From positions 8,744,001 to 8,808,000 of the forward strand of contig NZ_CP109137.1 in the NCBI RefSeq assembly GCF_035918095.1: DNA of 64,000 nucleotides. The letters are read 5' to 3'. The position numbers and the translations under genes were made by a program. The notes under the pieces were generated by a model, which was given only the letters and a program-made list of their open reading frames with translations, made no database searches and was not told the DNA's origin. This DNA comes from Streptomyces sp. NBC_01750. GTDB lineage: Bacteria > Actinomycetota > Actinomycetes > Streptomycetales > Streptomycetaceae. Positions 8,062 to 16,657 of this stretch are shown here, piece after piece. How positions within the stretch are numbered: position 1 is the stretch's first letter; the number at the start of each line of letters is the position of its first letter.

Positions 8062-9837
8062 TCACCGTCCGGAGCGTTGGCCGGCCGTGCGGAAGCCTCT
8101 CTGGTTCTTGCGGCCCAGTGCGCCGTCGGCGACAAAGTTCTCCAGGAGGGCGGCCGGTTTCTGCTCCGGGCGGTCCAATTGGTCGTACAGGCGGTGCTGA
8201 ATGGCCAGAGAGACGTCCAGCCCGATCGTGTCAAGGAGGGCGAAGGGACCCATGGGGTAGCCGTAGCCGTTCTGGACGGCGGTGTCGATGGCCTCGATGT
8301 CGGTGCCGGGGCGTTGCAGCAGATCGACCGCCGCGACGAGGTAGGGAAAGAGCAGGCAGTTGACGATGAAGCCGGCTCGGTCGGGACAGGCGACCGTGGT
8401 CTTCCCCAGCCCGGTCGCGAAGGCCCGGGCGCCGGCCAGTGCCTCGTCGCAGGTGCCGTCGGCACGGACCAGTTCGACGAGTCGCATGACGGGCGCCGGG
8501 TTGAAGAAGTGCATGCCGACGACATCGGCAGGCCGCCCGGCAGCCTCCGCGCAGGCGGTCACAGACAGGCTGGACGTGGTGGTCGCCAGGATGGCTTCCG
8601 GTTTGGCCGACGCGCCAAGCCGGGTGAAGAGCTGGCGCTTGACGTCGAGGTCCTCCGCCACCGCCTCGACGATCAGATCGCAGTCCGCGGCGGCTTCCAG
8701 GTCCGTGGCAGAGCTGAGCAACGGCAGGGCCGCGGCCTTCTGCCCAGGGGTCATTCGGCCTCGGCGGACGGCGCGGGTCAGAGAGTCGGAGATCGCCGCG
8801 AGGGCGATCTCGGCCTTCTCCGGGCTGCGCGCCACCAGCACGGTGGGATGCCCCGCGGTCGCCGTGACCTCCGCGATGCCGCGCGCCATGACACCGGAGC
8901 CCAGGACCGCGACCGTATGCACCGGGCGCCCGACGGGGGCGGTGTGGCCCACGGGCGTGTCCCGTGACGTTCCGCCCTCGCCGTCGTAGGTGTACAAGCC
9001 CGCGGCGGTCTTCCGTCCCAGGCGCCCGGATTCGACCAGACGGGTCAACAGCGGAGCGGGGGCGAAGGAGGCGTCGCCCGTGCGCTCGTGCAGGGCCGTC
9101 AGGGTTGCGTGGGCCGTGTCCAGCCCGAGGGTGTCCAGCAGTTGCAACGGCCCGGTCGGCAGACCGCAGCCGAGCCGCATCGCGGTGTCGATGTCGTCGC
9201 GGGTGGAGTGACCGGCGTCCAGGAAGGCCACGGACTGGTTCAGATAGGCCATCACGAGCGCGGTGGCGTCCTCGGCCGGTCCGGCGCCGATCTCGACCCG
9301 GGTCAGGCCCAGTTCGGCGATCAGCGCGTCCGCGACATCCACGGTGGACGGGGAAGTCAGCGTTGTGGGCGCCGGCTCCACCGCCCCTCCGGGGCAGGGA
9401 GGAACGAGGAAGCGCAGGCCCGAGACCGACTCCGGCCGACCGGACACGATGGCGAGCTGCGGGATGGAGAGAGCGGAGGTCGTCGTGAGCACCGGGGCCC
9501 CCGAAACTTCGCCGATACGACGCAGAACGTCCGTCTTGACGGCCAGGTCGTCGGAGACGGCCTCGATCACCACGGTGGCGTCCGCGAGCTCCGCCATGTC
9601 GTCCGTGAGGACGACCGGCGGCTCCACCGCGTCCTCGGCGAGGGTCTTGAGGTGGTTGCCGACCCGGACAAGGACGTCGAGGTCGGTGTCAACGGCCACG
9701 ATGCGATGGCCGGCCCGGATGGCCAGGCGCAGAAATGCCTCGCCGACCGTGCCGAGGCCGACGATGCCGGTGACGGGTCGCGGATCGCCGGTGGGCGGTT
9801 GCAGATCGCTGCCGAGTGCGTACTGATCGGTCGTCAT
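8062..9837 (-). CDS. Double-length 3-hydroxyacyl-CoA dehydrogenase
   Basis: A 591-aa protein made of two copies of the 3HCDH_N plus 3HCDH unit, expected to interconvert 3-hydroxyacyl-CoA and 3-ketoacyl-CoA with NAD(P). Half 1 (residues about 20-300) has a Rossmann motif GIVGLGTVGEAF, but its active-site box reads GLRFLVPP, so the catalytic His is lost. Half 2 (about 310-585) has VAVLGSGVMARG, the intact box GMHFFNPAPVMRLVE with His and Glu, and DRAGFIVNCLL. The start ATG at 9837 lies 8 nt after the reductase stop; the longer frame upstream is only a shadow. The gene is cotranscribed with crotonyl-CoA carboxylase/reductase, so I infer that it prepares medium-chain acyl-CoA for the alkylmalonyl extender unit. 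The first half may be structural or may bind CoA. Confidence 0.85.
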   Translation of the reverse strand: MTTDQYALGSDLQPPTGDPRPVTGIVGLGTVGEAFLRLAIRAGHRIVAVDTDLDVLVRVGNHLKTLAEDAVEPPVVLTDDMAELADATVVIEAVSDDLAVKTDVLRRIGEVSGAPVLTTTSALSIPQLAIVSGRPESVSGLRFLVPPCPGGAVEPAPTTLTSPSTVDVADALIAELGLTRVEIGAGPAEDATALVMAYLNQSVAFLDAGHSTRDDIDTAMRLGCGLPTGPLQLLDTLGLDTAHATLTALHERTGDASFAPAPLLTRLVESGRLGRKTAAGLYTYDGEGGTSRDTPVGHTAPVGRPVHTVAVLGSGVMARGIAEVTATAGHPTVLVARSPEKAEIALAAISDSLTRAVRRGRMTPGQKAAALPLLSSATDLEAAADCDLIVEAVAEDLDVKRQLFTRLGASAKPEAILATTTSSLSVTACAEAAGRPADVVGMHFFNPAPVMRLVELVRADGTCDEALAGARAFATGLGKTTVACPDRAGFIVNCLLFPYLVAAVDLLQRPGTDIEAIDTAVQNGYGYPMGPFALLDTIGLDVSLAIQHRLYDQLDRPEQKPAALLENFVADGALGRKNQRGFRTAGQRSGR

Positions 9838-9845
9838 GGCGGTCC

Positions 9846-11189
9846 TCAGTCCTTCTGCTCTCGGAAGCGATTGATGGCGTCGACGTGCCGGGCACGCAGT
9901 TCGTGGTCGCGCACACCGAGGCCCTCCTGCGGGGCCAGGCAGAGGATGCCGACCTTGCCCTGGTGAAGGTTGGCGTGGACCTCGTACGCCCCCTGCGCAG
10001 CCTCCTCCAGCGGGTAGACCTTCGACAGAGTCGGGTGGACCTTGCCTTTGGCGACGAGCCGGTTGGCCTCCCATGCCTCCCGGTAGTTGGCGAAGTGCGA
10101 GCCTACGATGCGCTTCAGCGACATCCACAGATAGCGGTTGTCGAACTCGTGCATGTACCCGGACGTGGACGCGCAGGTGACCACCGTGCCGCCCTTGCGC
10201 GTCACGTACACCGACGCGCCGAACGTCTCCCGGCCCGGGTGCTCGAAGACGATGTCGGCGTCCTCGCCGCCGGTGAGCTCCCGAACGCGCTTGCCGAACC
10301 GCTTCCACTCCTTGGGGTCCTGGGAGCGTTCGTCCTTCCAGAACCGAAAGCCCTCGGCGTTGCGGTCGATGACCGCCTCGGCCCCCATGGAGTGGCAGAT
10401 GGCCGCCTTCTGCGGCGACGAGACCACACATATGGGGTTCGCGCCCCCGGCGAGCGCCAGTTGGGTGGCGTACGAACCGAGCCCGCCGCTCGCGCCCCAG
10501 ATCAGCACGTTGTCACCCTGCTTCAGCTGTGCGCCGTTGCGGGAGACCAGCTGTCGGTAGGCGGTTGAATTGACCAGCCCCGGAGAGGCGGCCTCCTCCC
10601 AGGTCAGATGCTCCGGTTTGGGCATCAGCTGGTTGGACTTCACTAGCGCCAATTCGGCGAGGCCGCCGAAGTTGGTCTCGAAGCCCCAGATGCGCTGCTC
10701 GGGGTCGAGCAGCGTGTCGTCGTGGCCGTCGGGGCTCTCCAGCTCGACGGACAGACAGTGCGCCACGACCCGGTCGCCGGGGCGCCACCGGTTCACGCCG
10801 GGCCCGGTGCGCAGCACCACGCCTGCCAGGTCGGAGCCCAGCACGTGGTAGGGCTGGTCGTGGCGTCTGGCCTGCTCGCTGAGGCGTCCGTAGCTTTCCA
10901 GGAACCTGAAGGTGGGTATCGGCTCGAAGATCGAGGACCATACCGTGTTGTAGTTGATGGCACTCGCCATTACGGCGATCAGGGCCTCACCGGGTCCCGG
11001 CCGCGGCGTCGGGATCTCCTGTACCCGGAGGGATTTACGAGGATCCTTCTCCTTTGAGTCCATGCCCTCGAATATCGAGGTGTTCTCCCGGAGCACCGCA
11101 TTGCCCCGGTAGTGGTCAGGCAGGCGCAGACCCGTCACATCCCGCGAGGCGACATCCTCGGAGAGGAGAGCGCCGATGATCTCGTCCAT
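9846..11189 (-). CDS. ccr: Crotonyl-CoA carboxylase/reductase (enoyl-CoA carboxylating)
   Basis: A 447-aa zinc-free MDR-family enzyme of exactly the usual CCR length. It reduces an alpha,beta-unsaturated acyl-CoA with NADPH and adds CO2, giving an alkylmalonyl-CoA. The visible family marks are AINYNTVWSSIFEP, HVLGSDLAGVVLRTGPGV, WGFETNFGGLAEL, SPGLVNSTAYRQLV, the NADPH motif WGASGGLGSYATQLA and IVGSHFANYREAW. The Asn, Phe-Glu and His residues known to bind CO2 in this family are all there. Salinosporamide and cinnabaramide clusters carry such an enzyme for chloroethyl- or hexylmalonyl-CoA. The chain length made here cannot be read from the sequence. The start ATG at 11189 is the only one giving the normal N-terminus. 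Confidence 0.93.
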   Translation of the reverse strand: MDEIIGALLSEDVASRDVTGLRLPDHYRGNAVLRENTSIFEGMDSKEKDPRKSLRVQEIPTPRPGPGEALIAVMASAINYNTVWSSIFEPIPTFRFLESYGRLSEQARRHDQPYHVLGSDLAGVVLRTGPGVNRWRPGDRVVAHCLSVELESPDGHDDTLLDPEQRIWGFETNFGGLAELALVKSNQLMPKPEHLTWEEAASPGLVNSTAYRQLVSRNGAQLKQGDNVLIWGASGGLGSYATQLALAGGANPICVVSSPQKAAICHSMGAEAVIDRNAEGFRFWKDERSQDPKEWKRFGKRVRELTGGEDADIVFEHPGRETFGASVYVTRKGGTVVTCASTSGYMHEFDNRYLWMSLKRIVGSHFANYREAWEANRLVAKGKVHPTLSKVYPLEEAAQGAYEVHANLHQGKVGILCLAPQEGLGVRDHELRARHVDAINRFREQKD

Positions 11190-11440
11190 ATGCCATCCCG
11201 TGACGTGTCGAGTGAATCAGTCCATCACCGTTGCGGACGAATTCTCCAGCCGGCGATGAAGGCGCTCCCGCGAGACGGTGGCCGCCGAATTGCGTCCGTC
11301 GCAGGGCGCGTCTCTGCCCGCGTGGGCCAACGGATCGGCCGCCGTTCTCGTCCGGCAGCCGATCGGAACCAAGAATCCGATGCGACATCAGATTTCCTGC
11401 CTTTTCAGAGGGAGAGCAGGCAGCCGGCATCCGTCGCAAC

Positions 11441-11526
11441 CGCGGAGTTCCCTTGCGGCGATCATGCCGATATAACTGGTGCCGGTCAATCACGCGTTGC
11501 CGATGGTGTGGATCGATGGAATGGGT
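11441..11526 (-). promoter_or_regulatory. Regulatory-region copy facing the reductase operon
   Basis: Read on the minus strand, about 75 bases here align without gaps to 13070-13145 on the plus strand, with some 57 identities by hand. The conserved cores are TCGATCCACA, GTGATTGA, TATCGGCATG-like and ACTCCGC. The copy lies about 260 bases upstream of the reductase start. It is probably an operator/promoter shared by the two supply operons. Confidence 0.5.
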
Positions 11527-11970
11527 GAACAGTCCGTTTCCATCCGGTCGGAAGGGGGCAGTTAGGCTGGAGGGCGGATCCGAACGTGAAGAAACTCCTG
11601 GCGGACTGATTCACGATCAAGATCGTCCATTGCGCCGGGCCGAAGGGGCTTGATCGGCTGGGTTGCGCAACGGCCGCTCCGGGATTTCATGAGTGCGTTG
11701 TCCAGGGCATCACCGACGGTGTCGGCCAAGGCGTCCGTGCTGATGCGCAGAAGGTACGCAGTGAGCGCGCCTCGGGCCAGCGGGACTTCGGGCGCGGTCG
11801 CGACGCCACAGGGCCATGTCGAGGGTGCGAGCACCAGCTCGGTCAGGGCGGGCACGGCCTCGGCCTGCCGAGCGGGACGGCCTTGACCGGTTCGGGCTGC
11901 GGGCTGGGATGGAACGGGCCGGCCGGGGCGGCCATCTCCAGAGCCGGATGCGGGCGGAGGCGATCGTATG

Positions 11971-12003
11971 TTTGAATCCTGCCCTCCTTGATGGGAGGGG
12001 ATT
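11971..12003 (-). other. IS605-type right-end hairpin next to the TnpB relic
   Basis: Immediately downstream of the TnpB relic (minus strand) the DNA reads AATCCCCTCCCATCAAGGAG followed by GGCAGGATTCAAAC, so a CCCTCC arm pairs with GGAGGG across a short loop. In IS200/IS605-family elements such a hairpin is the right end and the 3' end of the guide (omega) RNA scaffold. I saw no matching left end. Confidence 0.45.
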
Positions 12004-12089
12004 CCTGGCTCAGGCGGCCATCTGGGACAGCGCCCCACACGGTCTTACGCCCTCGGCACCAGCCGGGTTGAGACCAGCCCGGACGAGCG

Positions 12090-12800
12090 TCACGCGGGCG
12101 GGGAGTTCTTGTCTCTCGGAGAGGAGCTTCCGCATGCGGTACAGGTGTAGGTGCACGTCCCCAGCGGCAGTGCGTGCTTGGCCCTCGCTCCGCAGTGCGC
12201 GCAGTCCATCGTGGTGTGCGCGGGGTGGACCAGATGCACGGTGCGTCCGTGCTTGCGGCCCATGGTGGTCCTGGCGAGGAACTTCGGCTTGAAGTCCTCG
12301 ACGGCCAGCGCGTCATGGTCGTGGACAACGGACTTGGCCCATTTGCGGCCGGTGCCCAGGCGCCGGCGGGCGACCTTCTTGTGCGCCTTGGCGCGCAGCC
12401 GCTTCGCCTCGCGGTAACCCTTCGATCCGGCCTGCCCCTTCTTCTGCCCGCGGCGCGCCATCATCCGGTCGTACCGGGTTAGTTTCGCCTCTGCCTTCCT
12501 GCCATGCTCGGCGTGCGGGAGGTCGTGGGATTCGGAAGTCGTGGTCGCGGTCTCCTTCACGCCCCAGTCCATACCGATCACCGCACCGGTTTCCGGCAGC
12601 GGCTCGACAGCGGCGGGGACAACGAAACTGGCGTACCAGTGGCCGGTACTGTCCTGGTAGACGCGGACGCTGGACGGGGCGGCGGGCAGCTCCCGCGACC
12701 ACACCATGGTCAGAGCGATCCCGCCCGCCAGGTGCAGCTCTCCGCCCTTCAGCCGGAAACCGCGCCGGGTGCGGTTGAGGGTGGGCGGCGCCTCGCGGCA
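12090..12800 (-). pseudogene. TnpB (IS605 OrfB) relic
   Basis: Reading down the minus strand from about 12800, TRRGFRLKGGELHLAGGIAL and VWSRELPAAPSSVRVYQD lead into the RuvC-I block GAVIGMDWGVKE (catalytic Asp), a basic helical stretch (RRGQKKGQAG..., KVARRRLGTGRKWAKS), the RuvC-II Glu in DALAVEDFKPKFLA, and a zinc ribbon with CAHCGARAK and CTACG. The RuvC-III Asp is in SPRDKN. A frameshift right after it (near 12093) moves the natural C-terminus (ARVTLVRAGLNPAG) into another frame. The N-terminal third is missing. It sits between the two mirrored regulatory copies in the biosynthetic cluster, and the transposase partner TnpA is absent. Confidence 0.75.
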
Positions 12801-13060
12801 CTGTCACGGGATGCGGTTCCTCCCCGGCGCGAACGCCGGAGCCTCCTCGCAAGAGACCTGGTGAAGTCGGTGTCCTCGCAGTGGCGCTGCGGAACACCGA
12901 TCGGGGAAGATGACGTGTGAACACTCCCCCTATTCGTGGTCAAGGCTTCGACAACCTTGGTCATCAGGGGCACGCTCTCGTTGCCGAACCGGGCGAACCA
13001 CATGGAGGGCCCGTATAGGTGATCGGCCCGTCCCGTCAACCGAGAACGCGTCGCCCCTGT

Positions 13061-13147
13061 ACCCAATTCCTCGATCCACATCATCGATAATGTGTGATTG
13101 ATCAACGCCGACTATGTCGGCATGCTCGCAGTATGGGGACTCCGCAG
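13061..13147 (+). promoter_or_regulatory. Regulatory-region copy facing the amino-acid supply operon
   Basis: Plus-strand partner of the copy at 11441-11526. It contains GATTGATCAACGCCGACTATG and the near-palindrome GCCGAC-TAT-GTCGGC, which has the T-N11-A shape LysR regulators favour. It ends about 85 bases before the first gene of the operon. Confidence 0.5.
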
Positions 13148-13229
13148 AAAGTTCCGTCAGAGCTTTGCTCCGCAGCGACCAAAGCGCGCCCTCCCCATTA
13201 TCCGGGAGGGGTTGACGTGAAGGGTGTCG

Positions 13230-13526
13230 ATGATCACGCACATAGCTCTCTTCAAACTCAAGGACGGTTTCGAGCGGTGCTCGCCAGCCGTCGTTGAAGC
13301 CGAGAAATCCGCCAAGGATGTCTGCCGCAACGTGCCCGAACTTCTTACCTGGCGCACAGGTTGGAACACGGTCGACCGCGACATCTCCTACGATTTCGCC
13401 GTCATCGGCATATTACCCAACTTGGCGGCATTGGAAAAATATCAGGCCAATCCTTTCCATCGCCTCTCGGTGGAGCGTTGGCGGGCCATCTCCGACTGGG
13501 TGGTAATTGACCTGAACGACGCGTGA
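13230..13526 (+). CDS. Dabb-domain (stress-responsive A/B barrel) protein
   Basis: A 98-aa protein beginning MITHIALFKLKDGFERCSP. The opening hydrophobic strand with a conserved His (the HIALFKLK pattern), a central DISYDFAVIGILPNLAALEKY and a terminal PFHRLSVERWRA are typical of dimeric ferredoxin-like alpha+beta barrels of the Dabb family. The ATG at 13230 has GAAGGG 5 nt upstream; a GTG two codons earlier is also possible. It is the first gene of a plus-strand operon that includes a prephenate decarboxylase, 36 nt before the CoA-ligase-like gene. Members of this fold include cyclases and isomerases of small molecules. I infer a helper or isomerase role in making the unusual amino acid; the actual reaction is not known. 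Confidence 0.7.
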   Translation: MITHIALFKLKDGFERCSPAVVEAEKSAKDVCRNVPELLTWRTGWNTVDRDISYDFAVIGILPNLAALEKYQANPFHRLSVERWRAISDWVVIDLNDA

Positions 13527-13562
13527 ACCACCGCTTTCCGAGTCGAACTATTGGAGGCCTGG

Positions 13563-14984
13563 ATGTTCACCCAGTACGACCCCGAGGCGGGGGCTCTCGC
13601 AAGCGAGCTGCGCGACCAGTTCGACAGCTTTGCTGCAGGTGACTGGGATACGGAGAAGCTGAAGTCCCATCAGACGCAGCGGCTGCGCGAAGTCGTGGCA
13701 TATGTGCGGGCCAGATCTCCCTTCTACCAGGAGAAACTGGCGGCTCTCGCAGACGATGAGATTTCCACGCTGAGCATCGACGACCTGCGGGGCCTTCCGT
13801 TCACCACCAAGGAAGACCTGAGGAAAGCCCAGTTCGATATTCTGTCTCTGCCGGTCTCCCGGGCCTGGGTCTTCTACGAGACCACCGGCACGACCGGAGC
13901 GGCGACGCCGTGCCCGCGGACGAACTCCGATTCCATTCACAACAACACAGTCCTTACCGCGTACTATCGCGACATTCTCGCCCCGTACGGGGACCGCCAG
14001 GTCATCGGCGTCTCGGGTCCGACCGAACTGCACGCGACCGGGGACACCTTTGGCGACGTCTGCCGCAATCTGGGCCACGGGATTGCCAAGATGTGGCCGC
14101 GCTCTCCGATGGTCGGCTTCGAACGCGCACTGGGGGTCATGCGTCTCCTGCCCGTGACCGGGCTGTTCTGCACTCCGGGCATGGCCATGAACCTTGCCCA
14201 GGAGGCGGTGGACGCAGGGTTCGACCTCAAACGGGACTTCTCACTCGACGTACTGATGCTCACAGGCGAGTTGATGTCGCCCAGTCTGCTGCGGAACATC
14301 GGCGAGCTGTGGGGTGCCGAGGCGCGCAACTGCCTCTACGCCTCGCAGGAGGCGTCGGTGCTCGCGGCGGCCAGCGCGGACGGCTCGCTGCGCACCGCCC
14401 CCCTGATCAACTACTACGAGGTGATCGAGCCAGAGGGCACAGAGCCGGTGGCTCCGGACGCGGATGGGGTTCGATGCGGCGAACTCGTCGTGACGAACCT
14501 TTACCTGGGAGCCAAACCGCTCGTCAGGTACCGCACCGGCGACATGGTCCGGATGACCGACCCCGGCTCTGAAGCCGCTGTACCGGCCCCGGCACTGGAA
14601 GCTGTCGGACGAGTACACGACCGGCTCCGCCTCAACGGGCATCTCGTCAGCGGATACGACCTCGAAGACCTGCTGCTGCGCCGGTTCCGAGGCTATCTGA
14701 ACTACCAGATCACCGTGGATCGAGAGGGCCTCGGTAGGGACACATTGTCGCTGACCTTGGAAACCGGCCCGGACGGCGGCCACGCGGACGCCGTCGAAGA
14801 GGCCATCGAGGACTGCCACTGGGAGCTGGACACCGCTCTGACGGTCAAGTCCGGTTCTGTCGGCCTCATCGCGAGCACGGGTGCCATGGTGAGCTGGAAA
14901 GCTGCCCGGGTCGTGGACCTGCGTGCCCAGTCCTCGATCGAGAATACGTCGGCCGAGCGCATCGCGGCGGCGAGGGCCCGGTGA
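13563..14984 (+). CDS. PaaK-like acyl-CoA ligase / adenylate-forming enzyme
   Basis: A 473-aa ANL-superfamily protein related to phenylacetate-CoA ligase and coenzyme F390 synthetase. The visible parts are an N-terminal helical region (LREVVAYVRARSPFYQEKLA), FTTKEDLRKAQ, the ATP-binding loop YETTGTTGAATPCPRT, a central LMLTGELMSPSLL, and LVRYRTGDMVRMTDP before the C-terminal hinge. The start ATG at 13563 has GGAGG at 13552-13556. The gene overlaps the aminotransferase start by 4 nt (GTGA). Its substrate is unknown. In this setting it could activate a carboxylate or hydroxyl of the cyclohexadienyl intermediate, or supply an acyl-CoA. PaaK-like enzymes are not part of the minimal bacilysin-type route. 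Confidence 0.85.
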   Translation: MFTQYDPEAGALASELRDQFDSFAAGDWDTEKLKSHQTQRLREVVAYVRARSPFYQEKLAALADDEISTLSIDDLRGLPFTTKEDLRKAQFDILSLPVSRAWVFYETTGTTGAATPCPRTNSDSIHNNTVLTAYYRDILAPYGDRQVIGVSGPTELHATGDTFGDVCRNLGHGIAKMWPRSPMVGFERALGVMRLLPVTGLFCTPGMAMNLAQEAVDAGFDLKRDFSLDVLMLTGELMSPSLLRNIGELWGAEARNCLYASQEASVLAAASADGSLRTAPLINYYEVIEPEGTEPVAPDADGVRCGELVVTNLYLGAKPLVRYRTGDMVRMTDPGSEAAVPAPALEAVGRVHDRLRLNGHLVSGYDLEDLLLRRFRGYLNYQITVDREGLGRDTLSLTLETGPDGGHADAVEEAIEDCHWELDTALTVKSGSVGLIASTGAMVSWKAARVVDLRAQSSIENTSAERIAAARAR

Positions 14985-16021
14985 CCACCCATCACCCTGA
15001 CCACGCCACAACCGGCTCAGACAGCCGCACGCCGGCGAACACGCTTGGCGTATGGGCCTACGACCGCGGCGAGTTCGTCTCGGCGGCCGAGCCACGCCTG
15101 CCGTTGTCCACTCAGGCGCTGCACTACGGCACCGGCACCTTCGAGGGCATCCGCGCCTACCGTTCCGACCGGGGGCTTCAGCTGTTCAGGGTGCGCGAGC
15201 ACTACGAACGCATGCTCCGTGCCTGCCGGATCCTGCGCATCACCGACATCCCCACCGAGGTCGAGGAACTCATCGGCATCACCGTTGAGCTGATCCGGCG
15301 CAACCACCACGACGGCGACGTCTACGTGCGGCCGCTGGCGCACAAGCTCGCCCTGCATCCCGACACGCCTCCCGGCGTCTCGCTGTCGGGCGTCTCCGAC
15401 GGGCTGTCCATCACCACGTTCGGCTTCCCGCCCTACGGAATCGCGAAGCCGGCGCGCTGCGGACTCAGCTCCTGGCGACGCCCGCCCCGCGACACCCTGC
15501 CCACCCAGCACAAGATCACCGGCGGTTATGTGACCAGCGCGCTGGCCTCTGACGAGGCCTGTGCCGCCGGGTTCGACGACGCGCTTCTTCTGGACAACTC
15601 CGGACACGTGGCCGAAGCGACCACCGCGAACGTCTTCGCCGTGGCCGCCGGCCGGGTACTGACCCCTCCCGACACGAGCGACATACTGCCCGGCATCACA
15701 AGGGACACCTTGATCACGCTGTGCCGGGAGTCCGGTACGGAGGTCATCGAGCGTGCGCTCAGCCCGTCAGACGTGTTCACCGCCGACGAGGTCTTCCTCT
15801 CCTCGACAGGCAAGGGCGTGGTCCCCGTCGTCTCCCTCGCAGGCCGGGCCATCGGAAACGGCGCCGCCAGCGAGGTCACCCACCGGCTCGCCGCACTCTA
15901 CGACGCGGTCACGCGGCATGCCGACGGACCCCACCCAGAATGGCGCTTTCCCGTGGACCCTCCGGAGACCCGCTCCACCCCCACCATGCATCATCCCCAG
16001 CCCTCAGGGAGAAAAGCATGA
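14981..16021 (+). CDS. Branched-chain-type (class IV) aminotransferase
   Basis: A 346-aa PLP enzyme of fold type IV. Motifs are LPLSTQALHYGTGTFEGIRA, VYVRPLAHKLAL, the PLP-binding Lys178 in TQHKITGGYVTSALA, and EATTANVFAVAAGRVLTPP with LPGITRDTLI. Canonical branched-chain enzymes have a KxxGNY-like context; here it is HKITGGY, suggesting shifted substrate preference. It starts at GTG 14981, overlapping the ligase stop, and its own stop overlaps the next ATG. Salinosporamide clusters contain a comparable aminotransferase next to the prephenate decarboxylase. I infer that it transaminates a cyclohexenyl (di- or tetrahydro-phenyl) pyruvate to the matching alanine. Confidence 0.88.
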   Translation: MTTHHPDHATTGSDSRTPANTLGVWAYDRGEFVSAAEPRLPLSTQALHYGTGTFEGIRAYRSDRGLQLFRVREHYERMLRACRILRITDIPTEVEELIGITVELIRRNHHDGDVYVRPLAHKLALHPDTPPGVSLSGVSDGLSITTFGFPPYGIAKPARCGLSSWRRPPRDTLPTQHKITGGYVTSALASDEACAAGFDDALLLDNSGHVAEATTANVFAVAAGRVLTPPDTSDILPGITRDTLITLCRESGTEVIERALSPSDVFTADEVFLSSTGKGVVPVVSLAGRAIGNGAASEVTHRLAALYDAVTRHADGPHPEWRFPVDPPETRSTPTMHHPQPSGRKA

Positions 16022-16620
16022 CGCTGTGGAGCTTCACGGCCCTGCTGCGCGACTCCGACCGAGTGTCGGCCGTAGGCACTCTCGGACCGCCCGGCACAAG
16101 CAGCGAGGCCGCCGCCGGACACTTCATACGCCTGTCCGGATCCGACAGCCCGCAGCCCGCCATCCACCTTTTCGACACCTATGAGGAAGCGGGAGCCGCT
16201 CTCCGCACCGACCACGTCACCCATCTGATCGTGGCCAACGCCTACAGTGCGGTCAACCAGTTCTACATGGACCCCTGCCTGGCACTGACGAACGTGTTCG
16301 TGATGGACACCCCGCTGTACGGCATCGCCGCGCCCCACAACGACGGCCCGGTGCCGGACTCACCCACCATCGCGACTCACCCCGCACCCGAACCGATCAT
16401 CGGCCAGCTGCTGTCCCCCAAACACTCCACCTACAAGGTGATCCACTCCACCTCGACCAGTGCCGCCGCCCAGGCGGTCACCGACGGCATCGCCGATCTC
16501 GCGCTCACCACCGTTCCCTCAGCCGAACGGCACGGCCTGGAATTCATCTCCGCCACCCGCCCCATCCTGATGGTCTGGTCGGTGTTCACCCGGACCCAGC
16601 CGGCCGCCGCGACGGCATAA
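16018..16620 (+). CDS. BacA/SalX-type prephenate decarboxylase
   Basis: The 200-aa protein matches the prephenate decarboxylase family (BacA of bacilysin, SalX of salinosporamide) rather than true prephenate dehydratase. The start region has TLGPPGTSSEAAAGHFI, then HLFDTYEEAG, ANAYSAVNQFYMDPCLAL and VMDTPLYGIA, all placed as in BacA, whose length (about 204 aa) it shares; no ACT domain is present. These enzymes decarboxylate prephenate without aromatisation and give dihydro-4-hydroxyphenylpyruvate, the entry to cyclohexenylalanine. The start ATG overlaps the aminotransferase stop (ATGA). This gene links the cluster to the salinosporamide/cinnabaramide family. Confidence 0.9.
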   Translation: MTLWSFTALLRDSDRVSAVGTLGPPGTSSEAAAGHFIRLSGSDSPQPAIHLFDTYEEAGAALRTDHVTHLIVANAYSAVNQFYMDPCLALTNVFVMDTPLYGIAAPHNDGPVPDSPTIATHPAPEPIIGQLLSPKHSTYKVIHSTSTSAAAQAVTDGIADLALTTVPSAERHGLEFISATRPILMVWSVFTRTQPAAATA

Positions 16621-16657
16621 GCACCATGGCACACGAAACGAGCCAGGAAGGGACTCC

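Noticed and set aside
9838..10431. N-terminal extension of the hydroxyacyl-CoA dehydrogenase frame
   Set aside because: The extension overlaps the reductase in another frame and lacks homology; the ATG at 9837 gives a complete enzyme.
16018..16620. Housekeeping prephenate dehydratase
   Set aside because: No ACT domain, and motifs and length follow BacA/SalX prephenate decarboxylases.
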